A stretch of DNA of 64,000 nucleotides, taken from positions 13,138 to 77,137 of the forward strand of contig JBEDEM010000001.1 of NCBI GenBank assembly GCA_041175665.1. Reading direction: 5' to 3'. How positions within the stretch are numbered: the first letter of the stretch is position 1; every line of letters starts with the position of its first letter. Below the pieces are notes generated by a model. It made no database searches. It worked only from the letters and a program-made list of their open reading frames with translations, and had not been told where the DNA came from. The position numbers were made by a program, and so were the translations under genes. This stretch comes from UBA3064 sp016868095 (lineage in GTDB: Bacteria; Pseudomonadota; Gammaproteobacteria; Burkholderiales; Burkholderiaceae_E). Below are positions 8,070 to 16,852 of the stretch, piece after piece.

Positions 8070-10568
8070 ATGACTCAATCTTATGATTCTTCGTCGATCC
8101 AAATCCTTGAAGGCCTTGACGCTGTAAGAAAACGTCCAGGTATGTACATCGGAGACACCTCCGATGGAACTGGCCTGCACCACTTGGTATTTGAAGTGGT
8201 CGACAATGCCATCGACGAAGCACTAGCTGGATATTGTGATGAAATCTTAATCACTATTCACCACGATCAGTCGATATCTGTTATCGACAACGGCAGAGGC
8301 ATACCCACGGGTATTAAAGACGACGACAAACACGAACCAAAACGCAGTGCAGCCGAAATTGTTATGACCGAACTTCACGCGGGTGGGAAGTTTGATCAAA
8401 ATAGTTATAAGGTTTCGGGTGGGCTGCATGGTGTTGGCGTGTCATGTGTCAATGCGCTATCAAAGTGGCTTCGACTAACGATAAAAAGAGATGGCAACAC
8501 CCACTTTATGGAGTTTCATCGCGGTGTTTGCCAGCATCGTCAAATCGTTCAAGTCGATGGGGTTGATACCTCGCCGATGCAAGTGATAGGGATTACAGAG
8601 AAAAGAGGCACCGAAGTACATTTTCTAGCCGACGATACAATTTTCGGAACTATTGAATACCATTACGACATTCTGGCCAAGCGGCTAAGAGAGTTATCGT
8701 TTTTAAACCATGGTGTTCGGATAAAGTTGATCGATCAGCGAAGCGGTAAAGAGGAAGACTTTGCCTTTACCGGTGGCGTTCAAGGTTTTGTTCAATATAT
8801 TAATCGTCACAAAACAGCCATTCATCCACGTATCGTTTACATGCAGGGAACAAAAGCGAGTGAAGGTCCCGCGGCTGGTCAGATTGGCGTTGAAGTCGCC
8901 ATGCAATGGAACGATGGCTATAACGAACAAGTACTTTGTTTCACCAATAATATTCCGCAGCGCGATGGCGGCACCCACTTAACCGGTCTTAGAGCGGCGA
9001 TGACAAGGGTCATCAATAAATATATCGAACAAAGCGAGATCGCAAAAAAAGCCAAAGTTGAGACATCGGGCGATGATATGCGGGAGGGTTTGACTTGCGT
9101 GTTGTCGGTCAAAGTACCCGAACCGAAGTTTTCAAGTCAAACCAAAGACAAACTTGTGTCGTCTGAAGTAAGAGCGCCCGTCGAAGATCTGGTAGCCAAG
9201 GCACTTGAAGATTTCCTGCTAGAAAACCCAGCCGATGCCAAGGTAATCGTTAGTAAAATTATAGACGCTGCGAGAGCGCGGGAGGCTGCACGCAAAGCGC
9301 GTGAGATGACGCGTCGAAAGGGTATTTTAGATGGCGTAGGGCTGCCCGGTAAGCTTGCCGACTGCCAGGAGAAAGATCCAGCAAAAGCTGAACTATATAT
9401 TGTTGAAGGGGACTCCGCAGGTGGCTCAGCCAAGCAGGGTCGTGATAGAAAATTTCAAGCCATACTGCCACTTCGCGGCAAAGTACTTAATGTTGAAAAG
9501 GCTCGATTTGATAAATTAATCGCTTCAGAACAGATAACGACACTCATTACTGCGCTAGGTACCTCCATAGGACCTGAGTTTGATGCCGCTAAATTGCGTT
9601 ACCACCGAGTCATTATCATGACCGATGCCGATGTGGACGGCTCACATATTCGCACCCTATTGTTAACGCTTTTGTATCGACAAATGCCTGAGTTGATCGA
9701 GCGTGGCTATGTATACATTGCCCAGCCTCCGCTGTACAAGATCAAGTTGGGCAAAGATGAGCGTTACTTAAAGGACGACCACGAGCTCAATCAGTACTTG
9801 CTCAATGCGGCGCTTCAAGGTGCCGAACTCTATCTTGGCGAAGGACAATTGACCCTCGGCGGCGATGCCTTGGCTGAATTGGCAAGAAAGCAATTGATCG
9901 CTGATGCAGTCATCGAGCGCTTATCAAAAACCATGGATGTCCAAGCGCTACGGGCACTGGTTAACGGTTGCGAGCTTGATTTAAGCGGACCGACTCAAGC
10001 GCAAGAAAGCGCCAATCGATTATTACAAACCATGCTTTCGATAGCCGCTCGCCGTGGTGTCGACGATCCGAGCTTACAGGTCCAAGCATTGATGCACCCG
10101 ATGACTGAGCACTGGATGCTTGTCGTTAGAAGACTTCAGCATGGCAACCAACGCAGTACCAGTATCGATGCTGAGTTTTTGCTCTCAGCAGACGCTATAG
10201 CCTTAGGCGAGGCTGCAAAAAGTCTTTCTAACTTGCTAACGAACGGCGCACTGATTAAGAAAAACGATAGTGATCGTGCTGACCGTCAGAAGCAAGCTCC
10301 TGTTCAAAGCTTCGAAGAGGCTATGCGTTGGCTTTTTGCAGAGGCTGATCGCGGCATGAATCGACAGCGATACAAGGGACTTGGTGAGATGAATCCTGGC
10401 CAATTATGGGAGACCACCATGGATCCATCGGTGCGTCGTTTGCTCAGAGTGCAAATTGAAGATGCAATTAGTGCAGACCAGATGTTTTCAACCTTAATGG
10501 GTGATGACGTAGAGCCAAGGCGAGCATTCATCGAGCGCAATGCCTTAACCGCAAGAATTGATGTTTAA
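8070..10568 (+). CDS. gyrB: DNA gyrase subunit B
   Basis: GyrB is the ATPase subunit of DNA gyrase, which introduces negative supercoils. The 832-residue protein has the GHKL ATPase domain (GLDAVRKRPGMYIG near the N terminus, VVDNAIDEA, DNGRGIP), the transducer domain, the TOPRIM domain (EGDSAGGSAKQGRD; DADVDGSHIRT) and the C-terminal GyrA-interacting domain with QRYKGLGEMN. The frame is open upstream to 7959 inside dnaN, but the family start MTQSYDSSSIQ is at 8070. A 170-residue insert after the TOPRIM motifs is typical of proteobacterial GyrB. It follows dnaN directly. Confidence 0.98.
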   Translation: MTQSYDSSSIQILEGLDAVRKRPGMYIGDTSDGTGLHHLVFEVVDNAIDEALAGYCDEILITIHHDQSISVIDNGRGIPTGIKDDDKHEPKRSAAEIVMTELHAGGKFDQNSYKVSGGLHGVGVSCVNALSKWLRLTIKRDGNTHFMEFHRGVCQHRQIVQVDGVDTSPMQVIGITEKRGTEVHFLADDTIFGTIEYHYDILAKRLRELSFLNHGVRIKLIDQRSGKEEDFAFTGGVQGFVQYINRHKTAIHPRIVYMQGTKASEGPAAGQIGVEVAMQWNDGYNEQVLCFTNNIPQRDGGTHLTGLRAAMTRVINKYIEQSEIAKKAKVETSGDDMREGLTCVLSVKVPEPKFSSQTKDKLVSSEVRAPVEDLVAKALEDFLLENPADAKVIVSKIIDAARAREAARKAREMTRRKGILDGVGLPGKLADCQEKDPAKAELYIVEGDSAGGSAKQGRDRKFQAILPLRGKVLNVEKARFDKLIASEQITTLITALGTSIGPEFDAAKLRYHRVIIMTDADVDGSHIRTLLLTLLYRQMPELIERGYVYIAQPPLYKIKLGKDERYLKDDHELNQYLLNAALQGAELYLGEGQLTLGGDALAELARKQLIADAVIERLSKTMDVQALRALVNGCELDLSGPTQAQESANRLLQTMLSIAARRGVDDPSLQVQALMHPMTEHWMLVVRRLQHGNQRSTSIDAEFLLSADAIALGEAAKSLSNLLTNGALIKKNDSDRADRQKQAPVQSFEEAMRWLFAEADRGMNRQRYKGLGEMNPGQLWETTMDPSVRRLLRVQIEDAISADQMFSTLMGDDVEPRRAFIERNALTARIDV

Positions 10569-10578
10569 GCTTAAGGTA

Positions 10579-10590
10579 TAGATCGATCTA
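10579..10590. repeat. 12-bp palindrome TAGATCGATCTA after gyrB
   Basis: The perfect palindrome lies 11 bases after the gyrB stop and 40 bases before the benE-like start. Its core AGATCGATCT occurs again in the gap after the ntrX-like gene (29792-29801). It has no loop or U run, so it is not an intrinsic terminator. Confidence 0.45.
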
Positions 10591-10630
10591 GTTTACAAAT
10601 CTTCGTTACAAGCCAAGGGCTAGGCACCCG

Positions 10631-11863
10631 GTGCAAGCTTTTACAGCAGGCGCAGTCGCAGTGCTCGTGGGCTATGCCAGTTCTGTTGCGATTGTATGGC
10701 AGGCTCTCCAAGCGCTTGGCGCTTCCGTAAGTCAAGCAGCACTTGCCCTGGCAGCTTTAAGTGCCGGCCAAGGCTTTTTATCGCTTTATTTATCGTATAA
10801 ATCTAAAACCCCACTTCTTTTTGCCTGGTCTACCCCAGGCGCAGCTTTATTGATTTCGGCGGGTGTGAACGATTTCTCGAGTGCCATGGGTGCGTTTATT
10901 TTCGCCGCCGCCCTCGGTATGGCCATGGGCCTCTTAAGAGGCTTAAGTTGGGTCATGCGTTTAATCCCAGCGCAGCTTGCTAGCGCTTTGCTAGCCGGCA
11001 TCTTGTTGCGCTTGGCCATAGAAAGTGTCGAGCAAGGATTTCAGCAGTCGATGTATTTGCCTGTGGCAAGCATGTGGGTTGGTTTTTTTGTGATGCGTCG
11101 TCTTTGGAACACAGGCGCGATTTTCGTGATGTTGCTCATCGCGATCGCCTGGTCAACTTACTTTCATTTCCATGAACATGCAGCCAACATGACATCGACG
11201 CTGGCAGGCATGGGCTTTGAAGCCGCTAAAACTTTTGGGCAAGGCCAAGAAGGTGCATCCTTGGACTTAAAGCAATGGCTGTGGCCAAGCTTTGATCTGA
11301 CTGTCATGCTGGGGCTTGGTCTTCCCTTGTTTTTGGTGACCTTAACCGGTCAGAATATGGCCGGATTGGCTGCGATTAAGAGCTTTGGTTATTCAAGCAA
11401 CCCGGATCGTTTGCTTTTTGCGTCATCGCTGCTCAGTGCTTTAGCGGCGATGTTTGGTGGGCATGCGCTCAATTTAGCGGCAATCACTGCCGCACTATGT
11501 CTCGGCCCACAAGCTGGTGAGTCTGTCGGGGATCGATGGAAGGCTTCAGCCTGGGCTGGGGTTTTATATGTGCTGATTGCCGGTTTTGCATTGTGGGTGA
11601 TCAAGGCATTGATGTGGTTACATCCTGTACTTGTCTTGACCTTAGCTTCGATTGCATTGATGAGCAGTATGACGGCTGCACTTCAGCAGGCGTATCAGGA
11701 CAAAGACCTCGGACAAAGTCTCCCGCAAACCCTTTGCCTATTGGTTGTTTTATCGGGTGTCCAGTTAGCTGGTCTTGGTTCTGCTTTTTGGGGTCTTTGT
11801 TTTGGCAAGCTCGCCATGCTATTGCAAAATCCGCGCTCGCAAGACGACGTCAAGAAAGCTTAA
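10631..11863 (+). CDS. benE: BenE-family benzoate/H+ symporter-like transporter
   Basis: A hydrophobic 410-residue protein with about eleven or twelve predicted membrane segments. The N-terminal part has the family segment FAWSTPGAALL and the overall pattern of BenE, the proton-coupled benzoate importer of the APC/nucleobase-transporter fold. The start is a GTG at 10631 with only a weak upstream AAGG. The substrate is not certain: no benzoate dioxygenase or catechol genes are visible, and the next genes are a VOC protein, an amidohydrolase and a cyclase-family hydrolase. It may import an aromatic or other carboxylic acid used by those enzymes. The call of family is firm and the substrate is inference. 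Confidence 0.82.
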   Translation: MQAFTAGAVAVLVGYASSVAIVWQALQALGASVSQAALALAALSAGQGFLSLYLSYKSKTPLLFAWSTPGAALLISAGVNDFSSAMGAFIFAAALGMAMGLLRGLSWVMRLIPAQLASALLAGILLRLAIESVEQGFQQSMYLPVASMWVGFFVMRRLWNTGAIFVMLLIAIAWSTYFHFHEHAANMTSTLAGMGFEAAKTFGQGQEGASLDLKQWLWPSFDLTVMLGLGLPLFLVTLTGQNMAGLAAIKSFGYSSNPDRLLFASSLLSALAAMFGGHALNLAAITAALCLGPQAGESVGDRWKASAWAGVLYVLIAGFALWVIKALMWLHPVLVLTLASIALMSSMTAALQQAYQDKDLGQSLPQTLCLLVVLSGVQLAGLGSAFWGLCFGKLAMLLQNPRSQDDVKKA

Positions 11864-11885
11864 CTACATCCTAAAGCGATCAACC

Positions 11886-12329
11886 ATGGAATCATTATTG
11901 CCCTCAAAGCGCCAGTACCGGCCTTTTCACGTAGCCTTCCCTGTGCACGATATCGCGCTGGCACGTGCTTTTTATGGTGAGCTATTGGCTTGCCCTGAAG
12001 GGCGTAGCGCGCCTGACTGGGTCGACTTTGACTTATTCGGCCATCAAATCGTCGCCCACCTTGCACCACAAGCATGTGGGATAGCTGCCACCAACGGCGT
12101 TGACGGCGATCAAGTCCCGGTACGGCATTTCGGCGTTGTGCTTGATATGAGTGACTGGCAAGATCTCGCTCAGCGTCTTAAAGACGCAGGTCAGCGCTTT
12201 ATTGTTGAACCCCATGTACGCTTTCAAGGACAGGTTGGTGAGCAAGCCACCATGTTCTTTCTTGATCCCTCAGGCAATGCCCTCGAGTTCAAGGCCTTTG
12301 CAGACATCGATCAACTTTTTGCGCGCTAA
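11886..12329 (+). CDS. VOC-family (glyoxalase/bleomycin-resistance fold) protein
   Basis: A 147-residue protein with the paired beta-alpha-beta3 pattern of the vicinal oxygen chelate superfamily. Candidate metal ligands are the His in FHVAFPVHD near residue 14, His in RHFGVVLD about residue 80 and Glu in GNALEFKAF near the C terminus. The family includes glyoxalases, extradiol dioxygenases and isomerases, so the reaction is open. The frame is open back to 11775 inside benE, but the ATG at 11886 starts just before the VOC fold. It follows the BenE-like gene by 22 bases and is probably in the same transcript, which makes an aromatic or oxo-acid substrate plausible. Confidence 0.8.
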   Translation: MESLLPSKRQYRPFHVAFPVHDIALARAFYGELLACPEGRSAPDWVDFDLFGHQIVAHLAPQACGIAATNGVDGDQVPVRHFGVVLDMSDWQDLAQRLKDAGQRFIVEPHVRFQGQVGEQATMFFLDPSGNALEFKAFADIDQLFAR

Positions 12330-12367
12330 GCGCTAGGCCGAATCCTCAGGGTCTGGGGCACAAAAAC

Positions 12368-13621
12368 TTATTGTTGCGCCATTTGTATCATTGCACCGAG
12401 CAAGACATTGGCCCCAGCCTCAATATGTTCGGGCCGAGCATCTTCGATCTCATTATGACTAATGCCATCTTTACAAGGGATAAAAATCATAGCGGATGGA
12501 GCCTGCCTGGCGACATAAACCGCATCATGCCCTGCGCCACTCACAATAGGCATACTCGAAAGCCCTAAGGTTTTAATGCTTTGACCAATAGCATCAAGAC
12601 AAGCGCTTGAAAACTTACAGGGGGCAAACTCCGTAACCTTTTCAATATCGATATCAAGACGTCTTTGCGCTGCGAGTTGTTCAGCAAAGCGTCTTAACCG
12701 AGCCTCCATATCGATCAATCCTTCAAGCTCGGGATGGCGAAAGTCTACCGAGCACTGCACAAAGCCCGGTATCACATTGCGGGAGTTGGGTTCAACCCGA
12801 AGACTGCCAACCGTCCCTCGCCCATAGGGGCTGTGTGATAACGCAATCGAATTAACTTCCTGGACGATTGCTGCTGCAGCTAGCATGGCGTCCTTGCGCA
12901 AATGCATCGGTGTGGGCCCAGCATGCGCGTCCATGCCGTGAATTCGAACATCAAACCATCGTTGACCCAAAGCTCCAATCACCTCGCCGATCGGAAGATT
13001 CGCATCCTCCAACACAGGGCCTTGCTCAATATGCGCTTCAAAGTAAGCGTGATAACTTGGATACTCATTGCTTGGCCCACAAGGCACAGAACCCTCATAA
13101 GCGATCTGCCGAAGCGCTTCAAGGACTGTGATACCTGCTGTATCCCGTGCTTGTTGGGCATGTTCAAGCGAAAAAGCACCCGCCCAAACGCCAGAGCCCA
13201 TCATGACAGGTGTAAAGCGAGAACCTTCTTCGTTGGTCCAAATGCAGACCTCGATGGGCCGTTTCGTGACCAAGCCGGCATCATTAAGGCAACGAACGAC
13301 TTCTAAACCTGCAAGTACGCCGTAGTTGCCATCAAACTTGCCACCGCTTGGCTGGGTGTCGATATGACTACCTGTTGCCACGGCAGCTAGCTTAGGATTC
13401 GAACCTTCGCGCCTGGCAAACACATTGCCAATCTGGTCCACACGCAGCTTAAGCCCGGCGTCACGGAACCAGCCACACACAAGATCTCGGGCCTGCCGGT
13501 CAAGCTCGGTGAGCGCCAAACGCCGAACACCACCCTTGTCGGTAGCACCTATTTGCGCCAATGCCATAAGGCTGTCCCATAAACGGGCCGAATGAACTTG
13601 CAAAGCGGGCGTGCTTGCCAT
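12368..13621 (-). CDS. M20-family amidohydrolase (N-carbamoyl-amino-acid hydrolase / allantoate amidohydrolase type)
   Basis: This 417-residue enzyme belongs to the zinc-dependent amidase/hydantoinase/carbamoylase group, which removes carbamoyl groups from N-carbamoyl-amino acids, beta-ureidopropionate or allantoate. Visible metal-site segments are ATGSHIDTQPSGGKFDGNYG (first His and bridging Asp), TNEEGSRF (general-base and metal Glu) and SGAGHDAVYVA near the C terminus. The central lid domain contains the GQRWFDVRIHGMDAHAG substrate-binding segment. It is divergent from the cyclase-family gene, with a 104-bp shared upstream region. The neighbours suggest degradation of an amide or ring compound, but no hydantoinase is in the window. 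Confidence 0.88.
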   Translation of the reverse strand: MASTPALQVHSARLWDSLMALAQIGATDKGGVRRLALTELDRQARDLVCGWFRDAGLKLRVDQIGNVFARREGSNPKLAAVATGSHIDTQPSGGKFDGNYGVLAGLEVVRCLNDAGLVTKRPIEVCIWTNEEGSRFTPVMMGSGVWAGAFSLEHAQQARDTAGITVLEALRQIAYEGSVPCGPSNEYPSYHAYFEAHIEQGPVLEDANLPIGEVIGALGQRWFDVRIHGMDAHAGPTPMHLRKDAMLAAAAIVQEVNSIALSHSPYGRGTVGSLRVEPNSRNVIPGFVQCSVDFRHPELEGLIDMEARLRRFAEQLAAQRRLDIDIEKVTEFAPCKFSSACLDAIGQSIKTLGLSSMPIVSGAGHDAVYVARQAPSAMIFIPCKDGISHNEIEDARPEHIEAGANVLLGAMIQMAQQ

Positions 13622-13725
13622 GAAATCACCTTATTGATGCGATGAACGTGAAAGCTGAGCTAAGAGCTTGAGTCATTGCTCAACACCATGCTGGATCTTA
13701 AGTCATCGCTAAGGGAGAAACATCA

Positions 13726-14769
13726 ATGAGCACAGGCCGCTATCAACAACGTCCCCAGGGATCGACGTGGGGCGATTTTGGTGATGATGATCAACTGGGG
13801 CGGGTCAATCTCATCACCCCCCAAAAGGTCTTACAAGGTGTGGCCGAGGTTAAAACTGGACAAAGTTTTTGCCTATCGCTACCTTTAAATTTGCCAGGTG
13901 GTAATGTTCTTAATCCAAGAAGGTTTCCTCCGCAGCTATCGCCAACCATTCGACAAGGCGCACCCAACTGGATTTACGAAGTGCGCCGCGACGTTGACGA
14001 TGCAACCGATGTGGTCAACGATGACAAGGTGCTTTTATGGCTTCAATACTCAACTCAATGGGACAGTTTTGCCCACGTCGGTAGTCTATTTGATGCCAAT
14101 GGCGATGGCATTGCAGAGCCAGTTTTTTATAACGGATACCGGCCCGATAAGTCATTTACACTGACAGCCGCTGAAAATTCCGATCGCTCGCAAACCGCAG
14201 CCTGGCAGTCGGCTGCGCATGCCTTAAGTGTGGAGCACTTGGCCAAGCATGGCATGCAAGGACGAGGCGTGCTGATTAATTTGCGCGATAAGCTGGGCGA
14301 CGGCCGAACCGTGGTTGGTTATGATTTATTGATGAAACTGATCGAAGAACAAGGCGTCATCGTCGAAGCTGGCGATATGCTTTGCATGTACACCGGATTT
14401 ACCGATCGAATCGTCGAGTGGGCCGGTAAGCCGGATGCTGAACTTGCTCACGATTTGTGCGCTGCACTTGATGGACGCGACGAGCGCTTATTGCAGTGGA
14501 TCAGCGATCGTCAGATTAGCGCGCTGATTGCTGATAACTATGCGGTTGAACACTACGATGGCAGCAAGCCCCCCGGTCCTTGCGCGACCTTACCCCTGCA
14601 TCAGCACTGCTTATTTAAGCTGGGTGTACCGCTTGGTGAAATTTGGTACCTCCACGAACTAGCCCAGGCTTTAAAGGCCCAGAAGCGCTCCAGGTTTTTA
14701 CTCACAGCACCGCCGCTTCGCCTGCCTGGCGCCGTCGGATCGCCCGCAACACCTATTGCAACCCTTTGA
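13726..14769 (+). CDS. Cyclase-family metal-dependent hydrolase (PF04199, kynurenine-formamidase-like)
   Basis: The 347-residue protein belongs to the cyclase family that includes bacterial kynurenine formamidase and isatin hydrolase. The metal-binding pattern appears as STQWDSFAHVGSLFD (about residues 107-121), a variant of the HxGTHxDxPxH motif found in the longer subgroup. A second segment, DNYAVEHYDG, lies in the C-terminal part. The ATG has AAGGGAG about seven bases upstream. It lies directly before acetoacetyl-CoA synthetase with a 61-bp gap. An amide or lactam hydrolysis is likely; the substrate is unknown. No tryptophan dioxygenase or kynureninase is nearby, so a kynurenine role is not supported. 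Confidence 0.82.
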   Translation: MSTGRYQQRPQGSTWGDFGDDDQLGRVNLITPQKVLQGVAEVKTGQSFCLSLPLNLPGGNVLNPRRFPPQLSPTIRQGAPNWIYEVRRDVDDATDVVNDDKVLLWLQYSTQWDSFAHVGSLFDANGDGIAEPVFYNGYRPDKSFTLTAAENSDRSQTAAWQSAAHALSVEHLAKHGMQGRGVLINLRDKLGDGRTVVGYDLLMKLIEEQGVIVEAGDMLCMYTGFTDRIVEWAGKPDAELAHDLCAALDGRDERLLQWISDRQISALIADNYAVEHYDGSKPPGPCATLPLHQHCLFKLGVPLGEIWYLHELAQALKAQKRSRFLLTAPPLRLPGAVGSPATPIATL

Positions 14770-14830
14770 GCTCAATGCAAGGCTTGATGATAAGAGCTCG
14801 CAAAAAGCCCCTCACGATACATAGCGCATC

Positions 14831-16852
14831 ATGATGAAAACCATACCACCTATGCTCTGGCAGGCAAGTGCTGAGCGCCTTGCCGCTTCGCCCATAACAA
14901 GTTATATATCGTTTCTAAAACAAACACGAGACTTGACATTCAACGATTATCAAAGCCTCTGGCAGTGGTCAGTGGATGATATTGAAGGCTTTTGGGCGAG
15001 TATTTGGGAGCACTTTAAGGTCCAAAGCGCAACGCCAGCGCCCGGTTATCACAAGGTACTTGCCAGTGCCACCATGCCAGGGGCCACGTGGTTTACAGGG
15101 GCAGCGATTAACTATGCAAAGCAGTGTTTGAGATGGTCTGAGCATGAGGACTTTGCACAAAAAGCCGCTGTGATCGCGCAAAGCGAAACACAAGCCGAGA
15201 GGCAGTGGACTTGGCAGGAGCTAGCCTCCGATGTTGCACATTTGCAAGCCTTATTGCGCAATCAGGGCATTAAGCAAGGTGATCGTGTCGCAGCTTTTAT
15301 GCCCAATGTTCCCGAAAGTTTAATGGCCTTGATGGCAAGCGCATCTTTGGGTGCGATTTGGTCCTCAGCTTCACCTGATATGGGCGCAACAAGCGTGCTT
15401 GATCGATTTCGCCAAATTGAACCAAGCGTACTTGTTGCTGTTGATGGCTATCACTATGCAGGAAAGGCTTACGATCGAAGTGAGGTACTGATCGATATTT
15501 TGAAACAATTGCCAAGTCTTCGCTTGGTTATTTTATTACCTACGATACACAAAACAGATCATATCAAAGCATATTGCAGCGACCGTGGCATGGCTTATGT
15601 TGATATGCAAGATTTTCTGAGGCAATCAAGCACCCACTTCGCTAAGCCCAGCTTTGTTGATTTGCCCTTTGATGCACCTTTATGGATTGTTTACTCCTCT
15701 GGAACCACCGGCATGCCAAAGCCGATTGTTCACGGTCATGGAGGCACGATTGTCGAAGGCTTAAAGAGTTTGGCCTTGGGCCTCGATATCAATCCTGGTG
15801 AGCGCTTCTTCTGGCAGACCTCAACCGGTTGGATTATGTGGAACTCCTTGGTCAGCGCTTTAATGGGCGGGGCAACGATCTTGCAACTTGACGGTCATCC
15901 GAGTTATCCCAACTTTGATACTTTGTGGTCCTTCGTGAGCCGACACCGAGCAAACTTGGTCGGCATCAGCCCAGCTTACATCGGGATGTGTATCAAGGAG
16001 CAGTACCGACCAAGCGAGCATGTTGATCTTAGTGCGCTTAAAACACTTGGGTCAACAGGCTCGCCGCTTACTGCTGCGGGCTATCGCTGGGTCTATGAGT
16101 CGGTGAGCAAGGATGTGATGTTGGCAAGCATCTCAGGGGGTACCGATCCAGGTGCAGCCTTTATTGGTGCTTCGGTCATGCTTCCGATTTATGAAGGTGA
16201 AATGCAATGTCGATGTTTGGGTTCGGCTACCGAAGCCTTTGACGACGAGGGGCATGCCCTGATCAATCAAGTGGGCGAATTGGTTTGTACCAAGCCATTG
16301 CCCTCAATGCCACTTTATTTTTGGAACGATCCAGAAAACAAACGTTACTTTGACAGCTACTTCACACAGTTTCCCGGCGTGTGGCGGCATGGCGATTGGC
16401 TAGAGATTACCGACCGAGGAAGTGCCATTATTTATGGCCGATCAGATTCGACCATAAACCGCCATGGCATCCGGATGGGAACCAGTGAGCTCTACCGAGT
16501 GGTCGAGGCCTTTGAGGAGATTGCCGATTCACTCGTCATCGATTTAGAGTACTTAGGTCGTCCGAGTATGATGCTCTTGTTTGTGGTCTTGCGCGGTGCG
16601 CACGCACTCGATGAAGCGCTCAGCAAGCGATTGCTCAGTGCCATCCGTGAACAATTATCAGCGCGTCATGTGCCAAATGCCGTGCATGCCATCGCCGAGG
16701 TTCCTCGCACCTTATCAGGTAAGAAGCTCGAAGTGCCGGTGAAAAAGATACTGCTTGGTCAAGACCCAGCGGCAGCACTCAATAAAGACTCGATGGCAAA
16801 CCCACAAAGCATCCAGTGGTTTATCGAATTTGGCAAGGCCATGAATTCATAG
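14831..16852 (+). CDS. Acetoacetyl-CoA synthetase (acetoacetate-CoA ligase)
   Basis: This ANL-family enzyme activates acetoacetate (or a related beta-keto acid) with ATP and CoA. The 673-residue length and N-terminal region match the acetoacetyl-CoA synthetase group, longer than acetyl-CoA synthetase in parts. The adenylation signature YSSGTTGMPKPIVHGHGG lies near residue 290. GRSDSTINRHGIRMGTSELY is the hinge and A8 loop. The catalytic lysine is in RTLSGKKLEVPVKKIL near residue 630. A second ATG three bases later could also start translation. The last six bases overlap the convergent LysR gene. It probably feeds acetoacetate to the thiolase pool, either from catabolism or polyhydroxybutyrate turnover. 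Confidence 0.9.
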   Translation: MMKTIPPMLWQASAERLAASPITSYISFLKQTRDLTFNDYQSLWQWSVDDIEGFWASIWEHFKVQSATPAPGYHKVLASATMPGATWFTGAAINYAKQCLRWSEHEDFAQKAAVIAQSETQAERQWTWQELASDVAHLQALLRNQGIKQGDRVAAFMPNVPESLMALMASASLGAIWSSASPDMGATSVLDRFRQIEPSVLVAVDGYHYAGKAYDRSEVLIDILKQLPSLRLVILLPTIHKTDHIKAYCSDRGMAYVDMQDFLRQSSTHFAKPSFVDLPFDAPLWIVYSSGTTGMPKPIVHGHGGTIVEGLKSLALGLDINPGERFFWQTSTGWIMWNSLVSALMGGATILQLDGHPSYPNFDTLWSFVSRHRANLVGISPAYIGMCIKEQYRPSEHVDLSALKTLGSTGSPLTAAGYRWVYESVSKDVMLASISGGTDPGAAFIGASVMLPIYEGEMQCRCLGSATEAFDDEGHALINQVGELVCTKPLPSMPLYFWNDPENKRYFDSYFTQFPGVWRHGDWLEITDRGSAIIYGRSDSTINRHGIRMGTSELYRVVEAFEEIADSLVIDLEYLGRPSMMLLFVVLRGAHALDEALSKRLLSAIREQLSARHVPNAVHAIAEVPRTLSGKKLEVPVKKILLGQDPAAALNKDSMANPQSIQWFIEFGKAMNS

